This document shows, piece by piece, positions 56,010-64,000 of a stretch of 64,000 bases of DNA. Position 1 is the first letter of the stretch; every line of letters starts with the position of its first letter. The notes under the pieces are model-generated. The model saw only the letters and a list, made by a program, of their open reading frames with translations. It searched no databases and was not told the DNA's origin. The DNA is from Galdieria partita (Eukaryota; Rhodophyta; Bangiophyceae; Galdieriales; Galdieriaceae): assembly GCA_025991245.1 (NCBI GenBank), contig BQMJ01000037.1, forward strand, positions 22,501 to 86,500. The letters run 5' to 3'. The position numbers and the translations under genes were made by a program.

Positions 56010-59000
56010 CTATTCTCCCAAATAAGACTTCAGATTTCCCCCAAAAATCTTTTTGACTATTATTCTCAAGTCACGGAATACTCGCCAAATACAAAATGAC
56101 ACCACGGTAAAAGTTATTCTCAATATGCTTTTTAGAAATATAACTACCATAAACAACGAGGTCTTCCAATGATAGCCACTGAATCTCTCTAGCAATTTCA
56201 TAACAACTTGCTTGTTGCGCAGGGTAGCCTCCTTCATGTCCTTTCGTTTCTCTGTCGAGTTGCAGGTGTATTGAGAAATCGACAACAAAGACGCAGCAGG
56301 AGCAGGTCGCAAGTTATCGGGCAATACTACAAATTCTATTCTGTCCAAAACATAAAACAAATATCGACAAATATCACGGGCAAACTGAATAACCAACAAT
56401 TCTCTCAAGAAAGAACCTCCTGGTGAAATAAGGAAGCTAATTAAGAGATGAGATGTTAATTCGTCCTCGTTATTCGAAAAGATATTTCCAAGGTAAAAAC
56501 CCGAACCCGATAGAGAGGAAGCTCGAAGGTATGAACGAACAATATGTGATTCGGAATGTATTGAAGCAACAACAGCATCGTGCAATATATTATCGATTCT
56601 GTCCCAACGAGGAGACCCACTTTCTCTATCAATGATATAATTCTCCAATGCACGATGAAGCTGAGGTGCAGGATCATATAGCAATCTTGAAACAACATAA
56701 GGGTACACCAGATCCTTCACATCAAATGATGTGTCGGCAGTTCTAGCTAGCGACTCCAAAGTAGACAGAGCTCTCAAGTTGTTTAAAAAGTATGGAGGTA
56801 TCACGAAAGGAAATCGACTTGCCAGTAAAACAAGTTTTTCTGGCAAACCATGAAATGAAAATGGTTCTTGTGAGAACGTTTCTTGTAGAGCCAAAATTAA
56901 CTCGGGTATATGGTTGTCCAAATCATTTGACTGAATGAGAGCTAGACTTGCAAAATCTTCAGCAAGAGCTGGATAGTCTCCGTTCATCAAGTGAAAGAAT
57001 GTACATATCATAGAATACATCATTGCCTCAGGAACATGTGAAACTAGCCCAAAGTCTAAGTACGCTAAACGTCCGTCCTTCATACGAACGAGATTGCCTC
57101 CGTGTGGGTCCGCATGAAGAAACCCTGTTTCTAACAATTGCTTCAGAGAAAACTGAATACCAATTTCAACCAACGCTGCATCTTCTTTGCGAATGATGTT
57201 CCCTTCATTTACAATCTTTTGACCATCTATCCACTCCATGACAAGAATCCGTCGGGTAGAATATTCTTGAAATACAGAGGGAATATAAATTCCAGGAATG
57301 TCTCCATAAAGTTGCTGAAAATGAATCATATTTGAACTTTCTCCCTTATAGTCAATTTCTTCATACAGTCGAGTTCCAAACTCGTCCACCGCCATGACGA
57401 AATCAGTTTTAGACTAACAAAATCGTAAAATTTTAGTCTACATTGAAAATTTCAACTTGCCTTTAATAATTTAGTAAGAGCAAATGCCAAACCGCGTAAA
57501 ATGTAAGTATCCAGTGCAATCGACTCTGCAATGTCCGGTCTTTGAACCTTCACGGCTACATCGACATTATCTAACCGTGCTTTGTAAACTTGACCTAAGC
57601 TTGCTGCTGCTGCTGGTTCTTTTGAGATGAAGTCAAATACTTGGTCAGGTGTCGCTCCTAATTCTTCAGTGATAAATTCAAATGCCCTTTCAGTCGAAAA
57701 GAAAGGCAAACTATCCTGAAGCTTCTGCAGTTCCACAACTCCATAATGACCAACAATATCCGGTCTAGATGCCAACGTTTGGCCAAACTTAATAAAGGCA
57801 GGCCCTAATCGAGTTAGCATTTCTCTCAACTGTGAAGCCCTTCGCTGCCACTTCCATTCCCAGAAGTCGTGTTTTCTTTTATTTTGCTCTCTTATTTGGT
57901 CTTCAAAAAGAGCAATTGGACTCCTTCCTCCAAAATTCGGTCTTTGAAGAGGAAAACATAAGTTCCTCGGCCAAGGTGACTTGGGAAAGAAATGGAAGAT
58001 ATGAAAAAAATTGTTTTTCCAAAACGAGGGCAGAGAATAACTCTCATGTGTGACTCGTTCACTTTGCATAGATTCATTCTTTCGATCTGTTAGGGTTATA
58101 TAGCCCTCATTAGCAACAGAAGATACCTTCTCTTCATGGGGACCAAACAAACGATATGAGGCCATATCAAATAAGAGACCTGTTGAGAACTGTGCAAGTT
58201 CACAAGCAATGAAAACCAAACGAAAAAACACTTTCTCTGGATGAAGTCGAAAGTAGGCTGCGATTGCTTGTGCATCATAAATAGATGGCAATGAAACGCG
58301 CCTTGAAGAACGATCCGATACCATCATTCCCCAAAGAGAGTATGCAGTAATAACTCCAACAAACCCAAGTCTCTTCATAAGAAGCAAGAAATTCTCGTAT
58401 GCTTCCAATTTCCAGTATTCTAATGCTCTCATGAGTTCTTTTCCGTCCAACTGAAAGTGGAACGTTTCAGCATTCTTCGAATCTTCTTCTTGAAACAACT
58501 CCTGGCGAAATTTTCGGTATAAGTTCTCACCTCGTTGTATATTTGCATCTTTGTATTCTGGAAACAAAAGTTCCTTTCGAACTTGAAACTCATTGATAGT
58601 CCTTTTATCGACCACTTCGTTGTCCACGTGCTTCTGGTACACTTTGGCTACCCTATTCTCTTTCTCAAGTTTCCACAGATTTGACGAGTCAAAGTTAAAG
58701 GACTGTACGTGAGTTTGAAAGTACGATAACAGGCTTACAAAAGAGAATGAGAAGAACAGGGCCAGAGCTTGGTTTCTTGATAACGAGAAAGCAGAACTTG
58801 TTTCACTTGTATGTTGCGACTGATTACTTGAAACGTGGCCATTCCCCTTTTCAACAGGATTGTCTTTCTCATAACATGCCTTGAAACAAACTGTCCTTGC
58901 TCCCTTCACTATCCTCCTAATTTCCCTTTTGTGGTTCTTTGCCAGTTGTCTAAGATGGTTTCTCCAACAAGAACAGTATTGTCGTCTGTTGAAACTTTTA

Positions 59001-59056
59001 GTTGTCACACCGCTCTTCGAATGGAACGAAATGAGAAAAAGCAAAACAACTTTCAT
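56010..59056 (-). CDS. ABC1/ADCK (UbiB) atypical kinase, probably plastid
   Basis: ABC1 kinases regulate quinone and lipid metabolism in plastids and mitochondria. The family motifs are present: GPAFIKFGQTLASRPD (KxGQ motif), the Ala-rich loop AAAASLGQVYKA in place of a P-loop, VAVKVQRPD with the ATP lysine, EEIDYKGE, LLETGFLHADPHGGNLV and LAYLDFGLV. Two exons join at a 47-bp intron (57414-57460) to give 999 residues, long for the family. About 380 residues precede the kinase core, beginning with a basic presequence-like region and including hydrophobic stretches (ALALFFSFSFVSLLSYF). The C-terminus adds two further hydrophobic segments (TSLFMVVIFLKSILRITFTV). Membrane association in the plastid is likely. 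The intron has a GC donor. Confidence 0.88.
57414..57460 (-). other. GC-AG intron in the ABC1 kinase gene
   Basis: Splicing KLLK to SKTDFVMA in frame requires the donor AAG|GCAAGT and the acceptor TTGTTAG. The length is 47 bp. Most other introns placed in this window use GT-AG. Confidence 0.8.
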
Positions 59057-59235
59057 ATTTCCACATCAGGGAGCAGCAAGATGGTGAATAAAACAAACTT
59101 CTTAGTCATACACCTCGAAAATACCATCGGAGTACTTCATCAGTACCCAAACTACGAGTCGTAATCAAATGGGGAGGAAAAGTTTGGTCTCGTTAGTTTT
59201 GGTTGATTTGGGGGGAACATGGCTCAAGTCATTGC

Positions 59236-59766
59236 ATGAATCGAACAGCTTTTGTATATCTGCCGTATTTAGGTTTGTTTGGAAATAAACCAGTTAAAGT
59301 GAAATCCAAACGAAAATGTACACTTTCGTGTTGTTCTAGGTCTGAAAAGGGCTCAAACAACAAAGGTAACAAAGATTGGCTCCAATTTCTATTTTCAGAA
59401 AAAGAAGAAAAGTTAGAAGAGTTGGAGTACGCATTTTGGAATGGCAACCCTCCAACGGAACTTTGGAAGGAGAATGATCCGGAAGAGTTTATGGAGCGTT
59501 ATTTTGTAGAAAATCCACTGGCTGACGAGAAAGGACTACAGCTACCGTTTGCCTTCCGATGGTTAGTTGCCGCGCTCAAGTCCATAGGATCTTTTTCCTT
59601 TAGCTTCGAAAATGTGGTTGTGGTGTTGGTCTTGTTGCTGATTCTTTACTTTGGAGCGGTTCTTTTCCTTTTGTTGTTTCAAACCCTCTCTCGGCTCGTT
59701 GGAACCATTGCAGTTTCCATACTGTTGTCAGTGTTGCTCATATGGCTCATATCCAAAACTCGCTAG
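59236..59766 (+). CDS. Small membrane protein with two C-terminal spans, unknown function
   Basis: I do not recognise it. From ATG 59236 it has 176 residues. The first 45 are basic and contain Cys/Ser (KVKSKRKCTLSCCSRSEKG), like a short organellar presequence. An acidic, Trp-containing middle follows (EELEYAFWNGNPPTELWKEN, then PEEFMERYFVENPL). Two strong membrane spans are close together (VVVVLVLLLILYFGAVLFLL; TIAVSILLSVLLIWLI). The divergent neighbour is the ABC1 kinase (179 bp between starts), and DnaJ follows 112 bp downstream on the same strand. Confidence 0.6.
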   Translation: MNRTAFVYLPYLGLFGNKPVKVKSKRKCTLSCCSRSEKGSNNKGNKDWLQFLFSEKEEKLEELEYAFWNGNPPTELWKENDPEEFMERYFVENPLADEKGLQLPFAFRWLVAALKSIGSFSFSFENVVVVLVLLLILYFGAVLFLLLFQTLSRLVGTIAVSILLSVLLIWLISKTR

Positions 59767-59878
59767 TGAAATTCGGAATATTCAAGAGAGAAATGAATAC
59801 AGTAGAATAACTTGTCAAGCATTTTCTAGTAAAATGGGAAAAGTCGCTTAGAATTCGTTCGTTGGTTTCCCCAAAGGA

Positions 59879-61381
59879 ATGCCGCCCTACGTACTTATTC
59901 GAGCTGCTTCTAGGAAGTCGGCGACTTGTTTTAGGAAATATAATTTTTTTGATCGTGAAAAAACGATGGAATATTTCTTTTTGAGAGAGTATGCCACGTC
60001 GCAAAGACAAGGAGCGTGCAAGGGTCTTTCCAGTAGTTTCTCGGGGCTCAGTGGTCTCACAAAGGACAAGATGTCGCACATTTCCAGTAGACAGAAAGCT
60101 TCCCTACGTATTTTCTCCTTGAAGAGGCTTTACTCTTCAGGTTCAAAAAGGGACTATTATGAGATCTTAGGAGTACCAAGAAATGCAAGTCAACAAGAAA
60201 TCAAAAAGGCCTATTATCGTTTGGCTAAGGAGTACCATCCTGACTCTGGCCCCAAGGGAGATAAGAATAAGTTTATGGAGATAGGCGAAGCATATGAAGT
60301 TCTTTCAGATGATAAAAAACGGTCTATATATGATCAATATGGTCGTGAAGGTGTTCGAGCAGCCGACGCAGGAGGGGATGCTCGGTCTTCAGCAGGTTTT
60401 GAAGGTTTCGGACCTGGCGGTTTTACGTCTGCTGAAGAAATATTTCGAGAGTTTAATGAGTTTTTTGGAGGCCGTGGCTTTGGTCCGTTTGCTGGCGGAG
60501 GACGAAGGTCAGGTTCTCAGACCGCTGTTCGAGGTTCGGATGTAGAATTACGAATATCGCTAGACTTTATGGAGGCAGCAAAGGGATGTGAGAAAGAAGT
60601 ACGTTTTACGGGTAAAGTTGAATGTAGCAAGTGTAGTGGCAGTGGATCCTCTTCTAGGGGTATGGCTACTCAAGCTTGCACCGCTTGTGGAGGTTCTGGA
60701 ACAGAAGCTTTTTCACAAGGTTTTTTTGCTTTCGAAACTACTTGTAGGAAATGTGGTGGAAGTGGACAAATTATTCGTGATCCTTGTGGGGCTTGCAATG
60801 GAACAGGTGTAACTAGCGGAAGTCGCTCAGTTCGAGTTAAGGTTCCACCTGGTGTAGACACGGGTACAACTCTTAGAGTTGCGAAGAAAGGAGAAGCAGG
60901 ATTACGAGGAGGTGGTGCTGGAGATTTGTTTGTGAGAATACACGTTGCAGAGGATGAATACTTCCATCGTGAAGGCGCAGACCTACACGTAGTTGCTCCA
61001 ATTACGTTTGCACAAGCTGCACTAGGTGGAACAGTAAGAGTTCGGACTTTAGATGGTGAAGTGGAAGTTAAGATACCACCCGGTAGTCAGTCAAATGATA
61101 TGAAAGTTATAAGGGGTCGAGGTCTTCCAAAGATTGGCTCTGGTGGTTATGGCAACCAGTACGTTCACTTCCAAGTGGTTGTTCCGACACAGCTTTCTCC
61201 AAAACAAAGGCAGTTGATTGAAGAATTGGCAAGAGAAGATCCTGAAATTTTACAGACTACAAACTCTTCAAATGGCAGAGGTGGAAGAAATATGGCAAAA
61301 CATTTTTTTCAGAAGCTACGGGACATGTTTGGTAAAGAGAACCACTCAGAGAAGTCGCAGACTAAAGAAGGAACAGGGTGA
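59879..61381 (+). CDS. Type I DnaJ (Hsp40) co-chaperone, organellar (mitochondrial Mdj1/DNAJA3-like)
   Basis: A single exon of 500 residues. The first 90 or so are basic and Ser-rich with little acidic charge ([20 protein letters not shown]), an organellar presequence. The J domain follows ([20 protein letters not shown]) with the HPD tripeptide in KEYHPDSGP. Then come a Gly/Phe-rich linker and four CXXCXGXG zinc motifs ([32 protein letters not shown]). The client-binding C-terminal domain holds [20 protein letters not shown]. It is of bacterial DnaJ type, so it should work with an organellar Hsp70. Mitochondrion is favoured, since red algal plastids often use other DnaJ forms, but plastid is not excluded. 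Confidence 0.9.
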   Translation: MPPYVLIRAASRKSATCFRKYNFFDREKTMEYFFLREYATSQRQGACKGLSSSFSGLSGLTKDKMSHISSRQKASLRIFSLKRLYSSGSKRDYYEILGVPRNASQQEIKKAYYRLAKEYHPDSGPKGDKNKFMEIGEAYEVLSDDKKRSIYDQYGREGVRAADAGGDARSSAGFEGFGPGGFTSAEEIFREFNEFFGGRGFGPFAGGGRRSGSQTAVRGSDVELRISLDFMEAAKGCEKEVRFTGKVECSKCSGSGSSSRGMATQACTACGGSGTEAFSQGFFAFETTCRKCGGSGQIIRDPCGACNGTGVTSGSRSVRVKVPPGVDTGTTLRVAKKGEAGLRGGGAGDLFVRIHVAEDEYFHREGADLHVVAPITFAQAALGGTVRVRTLDGEVEVKIPPGSQSNDMKVIRGRGLPKIGSGGYGNQYVHFQVVVPTQLSPKQRQLIEELAREDPEILQTTNSSNGRGGRNMAKHFFQKLRDMFGKENHSEKSQTKEGTG

Positions 61382-61793
61382 TTTAGTTGCCGAGAATCTA
61401 TATGGTTGTTCTTTTTATATTTCGTTTGCATGTTTTGTTTTACCTATAATGACGGAGTAACCGTCTACACCGATTGAGACATTATGCAAACCGTATTTAC
61501 ACTCAAGAAATATATATATATATAGTTGGATATAATTTATGATACAACTTGTGCCATTCTTGCAGAAAGCTTTTTTTGGCGAAATTTGGTTAGGAATAAT
61601 ATAAACACTATGACGATGAAAGGTTGGTTCTTTCAATTCGCTCGTATACCAAATGACTCCCTTTTTCATTGCTTTTCTGACCAACTAGTCTGGTCATATT
61701 CCTGAAAACATTCTCTTTGGTCGGAAAAGATGCCTTGTTTATTCAGATTCTTCACAATAATTCTTCACTCTAGAATACCAAAATGAGTCGTCA
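61382..61793. other. Convergent intergenic region, DnaJ to ADA2
   Basis: About 410 bp, AT-rich, holding both 3' ends and a short (AT)n tract at about 61510-61523. No gene is seen. Confidence 0.5.
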
Positions 61794-63471
61794 TTATTTG
61801 GAACTACCATTGCCAACTTGGAAGTTCGTTCCAGCTTGAGGAGCGATTGTATCACTGGGAGGTTCCGGATTCACCCAACCACAAGCTATCAAATAATCGT
61901 ACACTCGAAGGACCTTAACTGTATCATACTTTACAAGGTCTTTGACATCTTTCCTTCGTAAAAAGCCTGCTTTGGCAGATTCACGGATAAGATGTTCCTA
62001 TACAAAAGTGGTAGAATATCTCAACACTTGGATATGTAATTAATCTAACCTTGAAAATCAAAAGCTGCTGTGGGCAGAGTTTTAAATTCTTGCACAGCGT
62101 TAGTTCTGTGGTTGATAACAGTTCAGCTCCATCCATTTCTTCAGGACGACTAATGTCCTCTCCAAAATTTCCTTTGTCTGGATGATAGTCTACATAAAAT
62201 GTTCTAAGAAACTGCATAAAATAATAAACTAAAACATATTACTCAAGTCAAGTGTTGCTAACTGCTTCGACTCAAGCTCATTGTACTCCTCCATTGTCTT
62301 TGCTCCAGCGAGTCGAACTGGAAGTAGATCGGAAATTTGACTTCGTAGCTCCTTCTCTTCTGAAGATGATCTTATCAACTCAAGAAAATCCTCTTGTGGC
62401 ATAAAACGAGCAAAAACGCACAGCTTCTCGTACAGCTCACGTTCATATGAACTTAAACTGTTCATGAGTGCTTCCCGTCTTTTCGTGTCCAGCAAATCTC
62501 TCTTTAGAAGGAAATCTTTTCTCATCTCTCTCTCATCTAACTTTGCATTGTATATCTCTAAAAGCCGTAGTTTTATCTCCCTCTCCTTTACACGCGTCAG
62601 TGGAACAAACATAACTATGTAAAGAATTCAACTTACTGTGTTATTATCGCTAGAAGAGATTTCCATATCTGCTAAAATCTCCTCAGCTTCATTTGACCAT
62701 TCATAAACAAAATCTCCTCGTTTAGGCATCCAACCTGCATTGTCATCTTCTGTGTAATGATGCATAACACGCAAAGACTTGGGATCAGGGTCTGTAACGA
62801 CGGAAGAACTGTCAACAAGAGTTAGCTTTGAAAGAGACTACAAACAATTATCATACTAATCTGTGTTATCTCGTGGAAGAATAGTATTCAAGTCGGGTAG
62901 AGGTGAGTTTTCACTACTAAAATATGTACCTACATAGTGCGCTCTAGTCTCTAACGGAAGCCTTGTTTGAATATGCTGAGCAACTTCTGTCCAATTATCC
63001 AAACCAAATCTCTCCAAGCCATCCAAAAGAAATTCTTCTTCTAAAGCAGTCCTACACAAAGTAAGCGGCTCTGCAAACTTTTGTGATACTTCGTTGCCTA
63101 CCAATCTTCGCAATACAAAGGAGAATAAATTGGAGCAATCACACGATAAGGACTATCTTCACGGTGTGGCCACAAGGTAAGGCCATTCCAAAAGCAGTCA
63201 ACACACAAGTCAAAGTCCTGACACTCTGCACAACGAATATGCAATACTCTACTCACATCTCTCTTGCCTAAAAGGGCAATAAAAACTATAAACCGAAGAT
63301 TGGACTTGTGGTATCCTCACAGTAGTTACAATAATATACGATGGAGCCTTGGCTGGAAGGCCTTGAAGAAGACTTTGTTCGGGCTCTCTTATTTCTGTGA
63401 ACCTCTTGTGAGTTTCCTCGGTTGTCTTTTGTACCGCTTCCTGTCAACTTTGACATTTTCGAAGATTCCAT
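61794..63471 (-). CDS. ADA2: Transcriptional adaptor ADA2 (SAGA/GCN5 complex)
   Basis: ADA2 bridges the GCN5 histone acetyltransferase to activators. Six or so exons join. The N-terminus MESSKMSKLTGSGTK leads to the ZZ zinc finger (VYYCNYCEDTT, then HIRCAECQDFDLCVDCFWNG and the HREDSPYRV histidine region). After an intron the SANT domain follows: DWTALEEEFLLDGLERFG and NWTEVAQHIQTR. Then PLPDLNTILP and GWMPKRGDFVYEWSNEAEEI are in the usual order. A helical middle (LTRVKEREIKLRLLEIYNAK; LLKRDLLDTKRREALMNSL) precedes the C-terminal SWIRM domain (LCPQQLLIFKEHLIRESAKA, GFLRRKDVKDLVKYD, VYDYLIACGW). All ADA2 domains are present. The stop is at 61794. Confidence 0.93.
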
Positions 63472-63895
63472 CAATCCAAAAAAACAATCACTCCATTAAC
63501 CAAAAGGAACTTTACGAAAGAGAGGCTTCCATTGTTCCTATCATCGTCAACTAATGCTATGCTTATTGTGTGATGATAATTGCATAGTTTATACGGAAGC
63601 TTTCATAACTCGGGATAATGTAAAGATATATCAAGTATTCAATCTTCTTCTTCCTTGTGATGCAAATGTCTTGTCAGTTAGAAGCCATGTATTCTTTTCA
63701 AAGTCTTTACACAGTTTATAGGATAAGAACACAACTCCACAATTGTACAATTTCTCATCGAAACAACGTGGAAACAGAAATGGTATGGCGAGTGTTTTGA
63801 TTGTAGCCCACCTTCAAATAAACCGCACGCCTGAGAGTTCTTTACAGTTGAGTAGTAACTTACTATTGGGCCCCAAAAACAAGTGTTTGTGGTAA

Positions 63896-64000
63896 ATGGC
63901 AGTCTCAGGAAATCAAAAGCGTCAGAGAATTTCACTGCAATCACCTTTTGCTCATATATTTGAGGAACAACAAAGGGATACAGAATTTTATGAGGAACGA
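63896..64000 (+). CDS. 5' end of an unidentified gene, cut by window edge
   Basis: From ATG 63896 a frame is open to the last base: MAVSGNQKRQRISLQSPFAH continuing IFEEQQRDTEFYEE. It is too short to assign. Its distance of about 425 bp from the divergent ADA2 start and its fair codon use suggest a real start, but a chance frame of this length is possible. Confidence 0.45.
   Translation, partial: MAVSGNQKRQRISLQSPFAHIFEEQQRDTEFYEER

Overview
The window is a gene-dense stretch of eukaryotic nuclear DNA, most likely from a unicellular red alga of the Cyanidiophyceae (a Galdieria-like genome). Three things point this way. Most genes are cut by very short GT-AG introns, mostly about 40-60 bp, and several neighbouring genes are separated by less than 100 bp. 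Nuclear genes for plastid proteins sit beside mitochondrial ones. The nuclear atpC product has the cyanobacterial/red form without the green-plant cysteine switch. The species is inferred from gene structure and family likeness, not from a database match.

Layout. Positions 1-3922 hold an rDNA unit read on the minus strand: the 5' part of 28S (running off the left edge), ITS2, 5.8S, ITS1 and a complete 18S. Then come about 5 kb (3923-8890) of AT-rich external/intergenic spacer with no gene I can defend. From 8891 to the right edge I place 31 protein-coding genes on both strands, the last one cut by the window end. In order: allantoinase(-), CDC50(+), PEX6(+), COX6B(-), Rab GDI(+), Nudix hydrolase(+), FAD glycerol-3-phosphate dehydrogenase(-), AGC kinase(-), NAA20(+), putative plastid membrane protein(-), PDH E1-beta(+), NIT2-type omega-amidase(-), two unknown genes(+), plastid ATP synthase gamma(+), TMEM33/Pom33(-), WDR33/FY/Pfs2(+), PPP phosphatase(+), NDUFV2(+), wax-synthase-like MBOAT(-), site-1 protease(-), coiled-coil membrane protein(+), PAP2 phosphatase(-), ZW10(-), Kish/TMEM167(-), AK6/Fap7(+), plastid S1-domain protein(+), ketol-acid reductoisomerase(-), WBP4-like zinc finger protein(+), CIAO1(-), ABC1 kinase(-), small two-TM protein(+), mitochondrial-type DnaJ(+), ADA2(-), and an unfinished gene(+).

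The genes are ordinary housekeeping functions and do not form one pathway. Themes recur: the secretory/Golgi system (CDC50, GDI, S1P, ZW10, Kish, TMEM33), mitochondrial energy metabolism (COX6B, NDUFV2, PDHB, FAD-GPDH, DnaJ), plastid functions (atpC, S1 protein, KARI, ABC1K) and nuclear RNA/chromatin factors (WDR33, WBP4, ADA2). Divergent pairs share 50-180 bp promoter gaps, two same-strand pairs lie 26-27 bp apart, and one convergent pair has stop codons 10 bp apart.

I found no CRISPR array, tRNA gene, transposon or virus-like element, and no convincing new multi-gene system. The items most worth checking are the tightly spaced tandem pairs, the site-1 protease without a C-terminal membrane anchor, the membrane-anchored allantoinase, the PPP phosphatase with large inserts, and several orphan plastid/secretory membrane proteins.
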